Below, one piece after another: positions 34,552 through 43,605 of a stretch of 64,000 nt of DNA. The position numbers and the translations under genes were made by a program. Source of the stretch: Rufibacter sp. LB8 (lineage in GTDB: Bacteria > Bacteroidota > Bacteroidia > Cytophagales > Hymenobacteraceae); assembly GCF_014876185.1 (NCBI RefSeq), contig NZ_JADALJ010000001.1, positions 1,116,001-1,180,000 of the forward strand, read 5' to 3'. Each line of letters begins with the position of its first letter. Within the stretch, counting starts at the first letter, position 1. The notes beneath the pieces are model-generated. The model made no database searches, was not told the origin of the DNA, and saw only the letters and a list, made by a program, of their open reading frames with translations.

Positions 34552-34775
34552 GCAGATTATTTTTAGGCTATTTTCAAGCTATGGCTTGGCACACACAATA
34601 TTGGTAACACTTTCTAAACCAGCGTACTACATAGCACTCTTATAAGAAAAAAGTTGTATTCTAGTAAGCGAAACGCACTCTGAAGCCTAGGAAACAGGCA
34701 ACGTTTTAATTTATTTTCAGTAATATTGAACAAAAGCCGGTGAGTCCGTGTCTTTAGTGTATAATGAACAATAAT

Positions 34776-34967
34776 ATGAATCAAGGAACAGTAAAATTCT
34801 TTAATGATGATAAAGGCTTCGGCTTCATTAAAGACAGCAACACAAATCAGGAGTACTTCGTGCACGTATCTGGTTTAGTAGACGAAATCAGAGAAAACGA
34901 CGAGGTAGTTTATGATCTTCAAGAAGGAAGAAAAGGACTAAACGCCGTGAACGTAAAATTGGCCTAG
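34776..34967 (+). CDS. Cold-shock protein, copy 2
   Basis: 63 residues from ATG 34776 (MNQGTVKFFNDDKGFGF). CspA-type OB fold with KGFGFIKD and YFVHVSGL. It is a paralogue of the gene at 30.6 kb, differing at about eight residues; the 3' DNA is almost unchanged. An ATG at 34764 would add four residues. It has its own terminator. Function: RNA chaperone. Confidence 0.93.
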   Translation: MNQGTVKFFNDDKGFGFIKDSNTNQEYFVHVSGLVDEIRENDEVVYDLQEGRKGLNAVNVKLA

Positions 34968-34992
34968 TCTTTTAAAGATATTTGCCATCAAG

Positions 34993-35024
34993 AAAAAGCC
35001 TCTCCCTCTGGAGAGGCTTTTTTT
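34993..35024. terminator. Rho-independent terminator of csp copy 2
   Basis: AAAAAGCCTCTCC CTCT GGAGAGGCTTTTTTT, 26 bases after the stop. Confidence 0.92.
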
Positions 35025-35062
35025 GTGCCTGGATTTTTGGGTTTTCTACTGATCAAATGTAC

Positions 35063-35082
35063 GGACAGGGCTCGACCTGTCC
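35063..35082. repeat. REP palindrome, copy 1 (variant centre)
   Basis: GGACAGGGCTCGACCTGTCC; differs from the main form GGACAGGTCGCGACCTGTCC at two central bases. Confidence 0.8.
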
Positions 35083-35174
35083 TAAACGGCTCCAACAGCA
35101 ATCAGCTAACTATGCAACAAGTGAATGTGACTCTCGGGAATGCGTGGATCAGAAATGCGAAAGGAATGTGTGGT

Positions 35175-35194
35175 GGACAGGTCGCGACCTGTCC
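35175..35194. repeat. REP palindrome, copy 2
   Basis: Exact GGACAGGTCGCGACCTGTCC, 22 bases beyond the 3' end of the RAYT gene, preceded by a GGAATGTGTGGT flank. Confidence 0.92.
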
Positions 35195-35215
35195 CTACGG
35201 GTAGCTGGGTTGCTA

Positions 35216-35839
35216 TTATCTCCAGAATTTGTCTTCTTGCCAGCGGGTGGGGTTGTTTTCAATGTAATCTTTAATGTGGCGGAAACTTTGCTCGTTTCTA
35301 ACGATATGGTCATGAAAAGACCGTTGCCAGACAAAATCAGATAAACCTGCCAATCGGATTAATTTAGACGAGGTGGTTTTGTACGCGCCCATCAATTCTG
35401 AAATTGATTTTATCTTCTGAACCTTCACAGGCTCTTGGGATTTTATGTGGCTGGCATGCCGATCATGTAGGGACAGGTCGCGACCTGTCCGCACGCATTC
35501 CTGATCCACGCATGCCCGATCCACACCTTCCTGATCATCGCGTTCCTGATCATCGCGTTTAATATCTCCTCCTAAATCCCATTGCTGATTAATCTCTACC
35601 AGCCCATGCACATGATTCGGCATGACCACAAACGCATGTGAATATACATAGGCATACCTCTCCATCACCGCCTGCCACTGCGCTTGCGCAATCAGGCCAA
35701 TTTCATTCAATACCATCTCCCCTTCTACCACTTCGCCAAGGACGCAGGCATTTTCTCTCACGCACGACGTCACAAAATAGATTTCCTCCCGGCTGTAATC
35801 AAAACCTGGCAGACGGTTGTGTTTTCGGGCTCGTTTCAT
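35216..35839 (-). CDS. REP-associated tyrosine transposase (RAYT)
   Basis: 207 residues of the Y1 transposase (IS200-like HUH) family. The N-terminus YFVTSCVRENACVLGEV and the HUH motif AFVVMPNHVHGLVEI (H-V-H) are clear. The C-terminal catalytic-Tyr region FVWQRSFHDHIVRNEQSFRHIKDYIENNPTRW is standard for RAYTs. It is surrounded by GGACAGGTCGCGACCTGTCC palindromes, the expected substrate. One such palindrome (35471-35490) and flanking direct repeats lie inside its own reading frame, adding a charged insert of about 35 residues (IKRDDQERDDQEGVDRACVD). The start at 35839 lies in a degenerate palindrome of the other family. Confidence 0.9.
   Translation of the reverse strand: MKRARKHNRLPGFDYSREEIYFVTSCVRENACVLGEVVEGEMVLNEIGLIAQAQWQAVMERYAYVYSHAFVVMPNHVHGLVEINQQWDLGGDIKRDDQERDDQEGVDRACVDQECVRTGRDLSLHDRHASHIKSQEPVKVQKIKSISELMGAYKTTSSKLIRLAGLSDFVWQRSFHDHIVRNEQSFRHIKDYIENNPTRWQEDKFWR
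35471..35490. repeat. REP palindrome, copy 3 (inside RAYT frame)
   Basis: Exact GGACAGGTCGCGACCTGTCC within the RAYT coding sequence, translated as RTGRDLS on the minus strand; followed by several ATTCCTGATC-type direct repeats. Confidence 0.92.
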
Positions 35840-35857
35840 GAAATGAGGGCAAAAACG
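35821..35857. repeat. Dispersed palindrome, copy 13 (degenerate)
   Basis: GTTTTCGGGCTCGTTTCATG arm with an altered right arm; overlaps the RAYT start codon. Confidence 0.65.
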
Positions 35858-35920
35858 GAAAAATGAATCTTACGCATTTTATACGCCACCTATCCTATCT
35901 CGTTTCCGCCATCCCCGCAA

Positions 35921-35940
35921 GGACAGGTTTCGGCCTGCCC
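35921..35940. repeat. REP palindrome, copy 4 (degenerate)
   Basis: GGACAGGTTTCGGCCTGCCC; arms retain only part of the pairing. Confidence 0.65.
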
Positions 35941-36039
35941 ACCACGCATTCCAGATCAACACGGGTTCTTAATCAATTTGCATTCCTGAAAATCAAACCA
36001 TTGGTTGCATGGTAAATTAAACCGCGTTTCCCACCGTAG

Positions 36040-36059
36040 GGACAGGTCGCGACCTGTCC
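36040..36059. repeat. REP palindrome, copy 5
   Basis: Exact GGACAGGTCGCGACCTGTCC. Confidence 0.92.
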
Positions 36060-36191
36060 ACCACGCGTTCCTGATCAATTCGTATTCATGATCCTACGTA
36101 TTCCTGATCACCAAACATGGATGATTCCACGCATTCCCGAGAATCAAATCAATTGTTTCATGGCAAACCATGATGCAGCTTCGGCTGCAGC

Positions 36192-36211
36192 GGACAGGTC
36201 GCGACCTGTCC
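36192..36211. repeat. REP palindrome, copy 6
   Basis: Exact GGACAGGTCGCGACCTGTCC, about 110 bases before the hsdM start. Confidence 0.92.
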
Positions 36212-36318
36212 CTACGAAAAATTATTACAACCCTGGCGGCTGTCAGTAAAAATATTATAATTTTCTATATCTTGGGTACTAATTCCCAAACCCACACCAC
36301 TACCCTTTATTTCCCCTA

Positions 36319-37818
36319 ATGGCGAAAAAGAATACCTCGGCCCCCGCGGCCAAAGGCGATATAGATTTTGAGAAAGAACTCTGGGACGTAGCCAACGAGC
36401 TGCGCGGCGCCGTGGCCGAAAACCAATACAAAGACTACGTGCTCTCCCTGCTGTTCGTGAAGCACCTGAGCGAGCGCTACGAGGTGCGCAAGCAGGAACT
36501 GCAACTGTCCCTTTTCCAGGACCCTGTAGAGACGCAATACTTTGCGTCTTTGTCTCCCGAAAAACAACAGGCGCAACTAAATCTGGTGCTGGAAGACGAG
36601 TTGGAGTACCAGGTCAAGAACGCCTACCGCCTGCCCCTACACGCCACCTGGGACTACCTGCGCGAGAACGCTGAGCAGGACGACATCAAGGTGAAGGTAG
36701 ACCAGGCCTTCGTGCTCAAAGACGAAATTCTGGCCAAGCGCAACCCCGACTACAAAGGCGTGCTGGAGCCTATCTTCGTGAAGAGCCAGCTCTCGCTTAC
36801 GCAGGTAGCGGGGCTCATTAACCTGTTCTCCAAAGAGACCTTCTCTGAGATAAACAACCCCGAAAGCGACATCTACGGCCGCGTGTATGAATACTACATC
36901 GGTAAGTTCGCCATGGCCGAGGGCTCCGGTGCGGGGCAGTTCTTCACGCCGGGCAGCGTGGTGCGCCTGCTGGTAGAAATGCTGGAGCCGCTCAAGGGCC
37001 GCATCATGGATTTGGCCTGCGGCAGCGGCGGCATGTTTGTGCAAAGCCTCAAGTTCTTGCAGGCCCACGGCGGCGAAAAAAACGACATCTCCATTTACGG
37101 GCAGGAGCGCTACGAGGGCACGCTGCGCCTCTGCAAGATGAACCTGCTGCTGCGCAACCTCTCCTTCGACGTGAAGCTGGGAGACTCCTTGCTGCACGAC
37201 CGCTTCTCTGACCTGAAGGCCGATTACGCCCTCATGAACCCGCCGTTCAACATCTCCAACTGGCACCCCGAGCTGCTGCCCGACAACGACCCGCGCCTCT
37301 TCGGGGCCAAAGACACCTTTACCACCCCCGGCAACGCCAATTACATGTGGTTCCAGACGCTGTGGCACCACCTCTCTGCCCGCGGCACGGCGGGCGTAGT
37401 AATGGCCAACGGCGCCATGACCACCGGCAGCGCCGGCGAAAAGAACGTGCGCGAGCACATGATTACCCAAGGCATGGTTCACTGCATTGTGCAGATGCCC
37501 GACAAGCTGTTCCTGACCACCGGCATACCCGCCTGTATCTTTCTTTTGAGTAAGAACCGTGACGGCCGCGACGGCGAACACCGTGAACGCAAAAAAGAAA
37601 TCCTGTTCATAGACGCCCGCAAGCTGGGCACCATGGCCAGCCGCCGCCTGCGCGTGTTTGAAGACGCAGACGTAGCCCGCATCTCTGACACCTACCACCA
37701 ATGGCGCAACCAGGGCGGCAGCTACACAGATGTAGAAGGCTTCTGCAAGGCCGCTACCCTAGACGAAGTGGCCGCCAACAACTACGTGCTCTCGCCGGGC
37801 CGCTATGTAGGCTCCTAA
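36319..37818 (+). CDS. hsdM: Type I restriction-modification DNA methylase subunit, C-terminally truncated
   Basis: 499 residues. Helical N-terminal domain, then an N6-adenine methylase core: GAGQFFTPGSVVRLLVEML, SAM motif IMDLACGSGGMFVQS and catalytic ADYALMNPPFN. HsdM normally pairs with HsdS to methylate adenine. The frame stops at TAA (37816-37818) after GRYVGS. The same frame continues with GCC, a second stop TAG, then EDDGVPFEEKMQKLTEELMK, the usual HsdM tail. Each stop is one G-to-T change from a Glu codon. A short palindrome is inserted in frame at 36530. No hsdS follows, so methylation activity is doubtful. Confidence 0.9.
   Translation: MAKKNTSAPAAKGDIDFEKELWDVANELRGAVAENQYKDYVLSLLFVKHLSERYEVRKQELQLSLFQDPVETQYFASLSPEKQQAQLNLVLEDELEYQVKNAYRLPLHATWDYLRENAEQDDIKVKVDQAFVLKDEILAKRNPDYKGVLEPIFVKSQLSLTQVAGLINLFSKETFSEINNPESDIYGRVYEYYIGKFAMAEGSGAGQFFTPGSVVRLLVEMLEPLKGRIMDLACGSGGMFVQSLKFLQAHGGEKNDISIYGQERYEGTLRLCKMNLLLRNLSFDVKLGDSLLHDRFSDLKADYALMNPPFNISNWHPELLPDNDPRLFGAKDTFTTPGNANYMWFQTLWHHLSARGTAGVVMANGAMTTGSAGEKNVREHMITQGMVHCIVQMPDKLFLTTGIPACIFLLSKNRDGRDGEHRERKKEILFIDARKLGTMASRRLRVFEDADVARISDTYHQWRNQGGSYTDVEGFCKAATLDEVAANNYVLSPGRYVGS
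36530..36549. repeat. GACGCAA palindrome inside hsdM
   Basis: AGACGCAATACTTTGCGTCT preceded by CTGTAG; the same element (reverse orientation) is at 55538-55557. Translated in frame within HsdM as ETQYFAS. Confidence 0.75.
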
Positions 37819-37908
37819 GCCTAGGAAGATGATGGTGTACCATTTGAGGAGAAGATGCAAAAGTTGACGGAAGAGTTGATGAAGCAGTTTGAGGAAGGTG
37901 TGGTTCTT
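37819..37908 (+). pseudogene. Detached C-terminal tail of hsdM
   Basis: In frame with hsdM after its TAA stop: one codon, a TAG, then EDDGVPFEEKMQKLTEELMK and a few more residues to TAA at about 37908. Homologous HsdM proteins carry this sequence continuous with the body, then about 20 further residues that are missing here, where the AT-rich cassette begins. Confidence 0.75.
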
Positions 37909-37969
37909 TAAAAGAAGATACAAGAGAATCAAATCAGTATTGGATTAAAAATTACTTTGCATACTAGTA

Positions 37970-38748
<779 letters not shown>

Positions 38749-38749
38749 T

Positions 38750-39559
38750 ATGAAAAAAGATGTTATTGAAGAAATCGAAAATTGGGTAAAAGAATTATTA
38801 AATCCTTCCCTTCCTTTTACCCCTCAAGACGGAAGGGCTGTTCCAACAATTGAGCACCAGCATCTCACCGTCAATGCTAAAACGGATTTAAGAGCCGTAA
38901 GAATCAATGCTTGTGTGATGCATATTGATTTAAGAGATTCAACAAAATTCAATGAACTTTATAATCCTGACATAACCTCAAAAGTTTATACTGCTTTTGT
39001 AAGAATGGTTCTTCAGTGCGCATCAGAGCATAATGGTTCTGTAAGGAATATAGTTGGTGATAGAGTAATGATTATATTTGTTGGAGATGGATGTTTTAAA
39101 AATTCTGTTGATTGTGCAGTTAGTTGTAATAGTTTATTAGAAAAATTACAATCTAGTTTTATTTCCTTATTAGGAAATAATTTTACTATTAAAGCTGGGA
39201 TTGGGATAGACTATGGTGAAATGCATGTAGTTTTAGTAGGTATCACACAAAGAGGGAAAGAGGGATTAAATAATCAAGATTTAGTTTGGTTAGGGCAACC
39301 TGCAAATGTTGCATCTAAATTAACTGATAATGCTGGAAAAACTTATAGTGTATTCAATAAGGTTGAGGAAAAAATTAAAACTGTAAAAAAAACGCACCCA
39401 TCTATTCTAATAACAGAAAATGTTTTTCAGGGGTTAATTAATACTCAACCAAATCGCTTTAGTCTTGTCAACAAACTATGGAACCAAAACAAATTAACTG
39501 TAGGTGGTAATGCAATAACTATTTTTGGCGCTTCTCTAGTTTGGACTTATAATAATTGA
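38750..39559 (+). CDS. Class III nucleotide cyclase-like protein 2 (Pycsar-type)
   Basis: 269 residues with a second cyclase homology domain (about 52-200). Metal ligands: Asp60 in CVMHIDLRDSTKF and Asp104 in RNIVGDRVMIIF; the residue equivalent to the substrate Lys is Arg99. The later motif is DLVWLGQPANVASKLTD with Asn186 present but Lys190 where Arg is usual. These departures differ from those of protein 1. The gene's stop overlaps a possible TTG start of the effector, so the operon is tightly packed. AT-rich codon use. Likely product: cyclic pyrimidine nucleotide, alone or as a heterodimer (inference). Confidence 0.8.
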   Translation: MKKDVIEEIENWVKELLNPSLPFTPQDGRAVPTIEHQHLTVNAKTDLRAVRINACVMHIDLRDSTKFNELYNPDITSKVYTAFVRMVLQCASEHNGSVRNIVGDRVMIIFVGDGCFKNSVDCAVSCNSLLEKLQSSFISLLGNNFTIKAGIGIDYGEMHVVLVGITQRGKEGLNNQDLVWLGQPANVASKLTDNAGKTYSVFNKVEEKIKTVKKTHPSILITENVFQGLINTQPNRFSLVNKLWNQNKLTVGGNAITIFGASLVWTYNN

Positions 39560-39561
39560 AC

Positions 39562-40200
39562 ATGCGGGAAGAATTAAAATTCCTATTCACAAATGTTAAT
39601 GACTGGCTCAAATTTATTGAAGCTAAAAACACTGCATTGATAGCATTGAATGGAGCAATTATGATTGGCTTAATTCAATGCGTTAATGATTCTATCAAAA
39701 ACCCAATCATTAATTACTTTATTGTTTATTGGCTTGTCCCATGGCTACTACTTTCTCTTTCTATTTCACTGATTTCTGTTACTGGTTGGTCTATATGGTT
39801 TTCTGGTAGATTTAAGAAAAAAAGACTAAAATCAAAGAATGTGTTATATTTTGGATATATAAGTTCTATTTCATATAATACTTTTAAGATTAAACTTCAC
39901 CAAACTTTAAATACTGGGAACTCACAACAATCAACAAGCATCTTCTCAAAAGTAGATAGTAAATTAATAGGTCAAATTCATGTTAATTCCAAAATTGCAT
40001 TTGGTAAAAATAGATTATTTCATTATGCATTATATATTTCCATATTTGGCCTAATATCAAGCATTGCAATTATTCAAACGTTGAGATGGTCAGAAAATGC
40101 AAAAAAAATCGCTGAGCAATATTTAGATTTTAATCATTTAAAAGATAATGACTCAATTGAAAGCCCATCTTCTATTCAAGAAATAAACATAATCAATTAA
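39562..40200 (+). CDS. PycTM-like membrane effector (Pycsar system)
   Basis: About 212 residues from ATG 39562; a TTG at 39556 is possible. The start WLKFIEAKNTALIALNGAIMIGL matches the conserved first helix of the PycTM/DUF5706 effector family (the I-E-x-K-x-x-A-L motif). Membrane helices at about 20-40 and 52-80 (YFIVYWLVPWLLLSLSISL), and a third near 160-182 (FHYALYISIFGLISSIAII), flank a cytosolic middle. PycTM effectors are thought to disrupt the membrane when cyclic nucleotide binds, killing the infected cell. Adjacent to two cyclases, this is the best evidence that the operon is Pycsar-like. Confidence 0.75.
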   Translation: MREELKFLFTNVNDWLKFIEAKNTALIALNGAIMIGLIQCVNDSIKNPIINYFIVYWLVPWLLLSLSISLISVTGWSIWFSGRFKKKRLKSKNVLYFGYISSISYNTFKIKLHQTLNTGNSQQSTSIFSKVDSKLIGQIHVNSKIAFGKNRLFHYALYISIFGLISSIAIIQTLRWSENAKKIAEQYLDFNHLKDNDSIESPSSIQEINIIN

Positions 40201-40229
40201 CAAATTTAGCTTTCTTTAATCTTGAATTA

Positions 40230-40595
40230 ATGGATTCACTTGAAACTTACGCCAAAATTTACCACTCTTTTAAGCTCAATATTAGTTGCATAACAAACTA
40301 TCTGACTGAATTTAACTTCATGGAGAAAAATCTTTTTAAATCTCCTTATCATGAATGGACGAAGTATCAATTTGAAAGACAAAATAAAGAAGAAATATTA
40401 GAATATAACTGGAAAGATGCTACTGGAGTGGGCGTTATTTTAGGACACCAGAATCTAAGGGCTTTAGATATTGATGGATGTGTTAGCTTAGAGTTTATTG
40501 ATAAAGTTCTTGAAACTTTACAGTTACCGTTAGATTATCCTTGGGTTATGAGAAGCGGTAGTGGGAATGGATTCCACATTTTTATTTTACTCTAA
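40230..40595 (+). pseudogene. PrimPol-like N-terminal half (frameshifted)
   Basis: 121 residues. NWKDATGVGVILGHQNLRALDIDGC followed by LPLDYPWVMRSGSGNGFHIFI resembles the N-terminal part of bifunctional DNA primase/polymerase (AEP) domains: glycine-rich strand, catalytic D-x-D (DID) and the later SGSGxGxH strand. The frame ends at TAA two codons past the motif. The missing remainder continues in the +1 frame at 40561-41643 with homologous continuation (IRWAGHLVLPPSLHNSGQTYTF). One extra T in the T5 run at 40579-40583 would explain the break; sequencing error is possible. Starts 29 bases after the effector. Confidence 0.65.
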
Positions 40596-41643
40596 TGACG
40601 ATAGTTTAGAGGCCGAATCAAAAATTGAAGATAACTATTCAATATTTAATCATCAAGTGTATGCTTTAGGCCCAAATGAAGATTTTAAAGAAGTTTTTGA
40701 ACACCTTGAAATAAGATGGGCTGGTCATTTAGTTCTACCACCATCATTACATAATTCTGGTCAGACTTATACTTTTTTGTCGGGTAAGCTCCCTAATCAT
40801 CCTCCTTTAGAGTTAAAAAACTACTATAGCAATGGTAAATGGAATTCTAAAACAAGAGAATTGGAGTATGATGAGAATGGTAGAAAGGATAAAAATTTGA
40901 GTTTACGATATTTTGTTCTGAAATTCTGTGATGTAAATAATAATTACTTAGGTGCATCAGGTGATGATTTTTTTAAAAATGGTCCTCAAAAGTTAAAAGC
41001 TAAACAGCTAAAAAGTCATGACATTAAGATTTTAAAGTCTGAAAGTAAAGGCCCTATTTCTATTGTTTTTGATGTTGAAACAAATGGCCTGCCTGAAAAA
41101 AGACAAGTAAACAATAGCACTTTATGGCCTAATATATTGCAAATATCTTGGATCGTAATGTCTGGCAACTTTAAGGAGCTTAAAAAAGAATCTTTTATTA
41201 TCAAAGACGATAGCATATCAGTCATTCCTAAAGTAGAGAAATTAACAGGAATATCAGATAATATTAGGAGAAAAGCTGGTTATCCAATTAAAGAAGTACT
41301 AATAAAATTTATTAATGACTTAGCTAATTGTGACATTTTAGTAGCGCATAATATAGATTTTGACATCAATATATTTTTAGCGGAATGCGAGAGAAACGGC
41401 ATAAACTATAACATTCCGGAGAATATGATTAGATTTGACACAATGAAATTGGGGAAAGATATTTGCCAAATTGACAATGGATTTTCAGATTTTAAATATC
41501 CTAAGCTTTCTGAACTGTATTACTATTTATTTAATGAATCTTTAAACAGTTTCCATAACGCAGACTTAGATGTATTTATAACCTCCAAATGTTATAAAGA
41601 AAATTACAAAAGAGAAGGTCTTTTATCTTTACTGGGATTATAG
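40579..41643 (+). CDS. PrimPol C-terminal part fused to DEDDh exonuclease
   Basis: Continuation of the primase-polymerase-like gene in the +1 frame (the frame is open from about 40561). Residues after the break include RWAGHLVLPPSLHNSGQTYTFLSGKL, the 'PPS-x-H-x-SG-x-x-Y' strand of AEP domains. From about 41040 a DEDDh 3'-5' exonuclease follows: FDVETNGLP (Exo I), VAHNIDFDINIFLAE (Exo II) and HNADLDVFITSKCY (Exo III, H and D). Joined, the protein would be about 470 residues, a polymerase with proofreading-like exonuclease. Part of the AT-rich operon. If the frameshift is real, only a truncated protein is made. Confidence 0.65.
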   Translation, partial: FLFYSNDDSLEAESKIEDNYSIFNHQVYALGPNEDFKEVFEHLEIRWAGHLVLPPSLHNSGQTYTFLSGKLPNHPPLELKNYYSNGKWNSKTRELEYDENGRKDKNLSLRYFVLKFCDVNNNYLGASGDDFFKNGPQKLKAKQLKSHDIKILKSESKGPISIVFDVETNGLPEKRQVNNSTLWPNILQISWIVMSGNFKELKKESFIIKDDSISVIPKVEKLTGISDNIRRKAGYPIKEVLIKFINDLANCDILVAHNIDFDINIFLAECERNGINYNIPENMIRFDTMKLGKDICQIDNGFSDFKYPKLSELYYYLFNESLNSFHNADLDVFITSKCYKENYKREGLLSLLGL

Positions 41644-43397
41644 TCAAAACGCATGTTCGCTAGATTGGTGGTTGTATGAAGGGTAAAAAATTTAAAATTC
41701 TAATATCTCTTAATCTTAAATATTAATAACTTGCTACCGTAGAGGCCGCCTTCAACCAGGTGCAGCACTACACCCTAGACATTCCGGCGGTTTTTGAGTA
41801 CAACGCCCTCACCGTGGTCTCCGACGGCCAGACCACCCTGCACGGCATGTTCAGCAGCGGCCTGGAGTGGTACGCCGCCTGGAAAAGCATAGACGGTCGG
41901 GAGGTGGTAGCCAACGGCTTCGCGCTGGAAACCCTTATCAAAGGTTTGCTGGTGCCCCAGCGTCTGCTGCAATACGTGCGCCACTACATCTTCCATGAGC
42001 TAGACAAAGGCGAACTTATAAAGAAAGGCGCCAAGTACCACCAGTTCTACGGCATACAGTACGCCCTGCAGGAAACCCTCCAGCACGTGCGCCCCTATGG
42101 GGACGGCCGCATTGGCGTAATCTGGCACACCACCCGCTCTGGCAAGAGCATTACCATGGCTATTTACACAGGCATCCTGCGCCAGCTGCCCCAGCTCAAG
42201 AACCCCACCATTGTGGTGCAGGTGGACCGCTTTGACCTGAACCGCCAGCTCTTCGAGGATTTCGTGGCCGCCAAAGACCTGGTAGGTGACGTGCGCATCG
42301 CCAATACCACCGACGAACTGCGTACCCTGCTCAGCGGCGAGTGCGGCGGCGTGGTGTTCAGCACCGTGCAGAAGTTCAACCTCAAAGAAGGGGCTAACGG
42401 CCGCGAGCTGGAGCACCCCGTCCTGAGTTCCCGCGACAACATCATTGTGATTGCCGATGAGTGCCACCGCACCCAGTACGGCCTGGTGCAGGGCTTCGCC
42501 AGCAACCTGCGCCGCGCCCTGCCGCAGGCGAGTTTCATAGGCTTCACCGGCACACCTGTAGACAGCAAAGACGCCGATACCGTGGCCGTGTTCGGAGACA
42601 TCATCCACACCTATGACATAAAGCAGGCCACCGAAGACAAGGCCGTGGTGCCCATTTACTACGAGCCGCGCCTGGCCAAGCTGCACCTGGGCAACGCCCA
42701 ACTAGAGGAAGAAGCCGAGGAAATCACCGGCGGGCTGGAAGAAAACGACAAGAACAAGATTCTGTGGGCCGCCATGGAAGATGCCGCCGGTTCTCAGGAG
42801 CGCGTGGCCGCCATTGCCCGAGACATACTGCAGCACTACACCGCCCGCAATGCCAGTTTGAGCGGCAAAGCCATGATTGTGTGCATGAGCCGCCGCAACT
42901 GCGTGAAGCTCTATGACGCCCTCACTGCCCTGGAAGGCTGCCCCGAGGTGGCCGTCATCATGACCACCAACATCGCCAAAGACCCCCTGGCCTGGAACCC
43001 GCACGTGCGCACCAAGGAAGCCATGGAAGGCATCAAGACCCGCTTCAAAGACCCGGATGATGATTTGAAACTGGTGATTGTGCGCGACATGTGGCTCACC
43101 GGCTTTGACAACCCCGCCATGCACACGCTCTACGTAGACAAAGTGATGACCGGCCACAACCTTATCCAGGCCGTCAACCGCGTCGCCACCGTCTTCCGTG
43201 ACAAACCCAGCGGCCTCATCGTGGACTACATCGGCATAGGCGACCGCCTGCGCGACGCCACCAAGAAATACACCGGTGCCGGAGGTTCTGGTGCCGTGGC
43301 CTTTGATATTGAAGAAGCGTTTGAGTTGACCAGGGAATTGATTCAGCAGTTACGTGAAGCCTTGCCCAGCGGCCCCGTCTCCGTTTCACGCATTCCG

Positions 43398-43424
43398 TCC
43401 CCCTTTGAAGGGGGTAGGGGGATG
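43398..43424. repeat. CCCCCTTTGAAGGGGG element inside hsdR, copy 1
   Basis: TCCCCCTTTGAAGGGGGTAG palindrome, translated in frame as SPFEGGRG. Inverted relative to copy 2 about 120 bases on. Confidence 0.75.
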
Positions 43425-43513
43425 ACAAAGGCCTCTGAAAACGCAGGAACATCAGCTACAAAGCAAACAACAGGAGAAGAACCAATCGGGAACGCGGGGT
43501 TCAGCACGAGTAG

Positions 43514-43541
43514 TCCTCCCCCTACCCCCTCCGAAGGGGGA
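43514..43541. repeat. CCCCCTTCGGAGGGGG-type element inside hsdR, copy 2
   Basis: TCCTCCCCCTACCCCCTCCG and a few following bases (to GGGGGA); translated as SSPPPTPSEGG. Confidence 0.7.
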
Positions 43542-43585
43542 CTGAATGCGTACCAAAGGAATGGGCAAGATCAGGAATGCGTGGA

Positions 43586-43605
43586 GGACAGGTCGCGACC
43601 TGTCC
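43586..43605. repeat. REP palindrome, copy 7 (inside hsdR frame)
   Basis: Exact GGACAGGTCGCGACCTGTCC with the usual GATCAGGAATGCGTGG flank, translated in frame as DRSRPVP. Confidence 0.92.

Larger units (their letters stand above)
35840..36318. repeat. REP cluster upstream of hsdM
   Basis: A gene-free stretch of about 480 bases made mostly of REP palindromes and short direct repeats related to ATTCCTGATCA and GGTTTCATGGTAAA. It contains REP copies 4-6. No coding frame is convincing. Confidence 0.75.

Noticed and set aside
34982..35344. A 120-codon open frame downstream of cold-shock copy 2
   Set aside because: It runs through the csp terminator, two REP palindromes and the complement of the RAYT gene; no family pattern and an implausible composition.
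35063..36211. A CRISPR array in the repeat-dense region
   Set aside because: Repeat units are palindromes at irregular spacing, on both sides of and inside a RAYT gene, with no unique spacers of uniform length and no cas genes.
36637..37701. A 354-codon frame on the minus strand across hsdM
   Set aside because: It is the complement of a clear methylase with all motifs; the translation is rich in His/Val/Ala, as expected for a shadow.
42000..43157. Long minus-strand frames across hsdR
   Set aside because: Shadows of the helicase coding frame, without family motifs.
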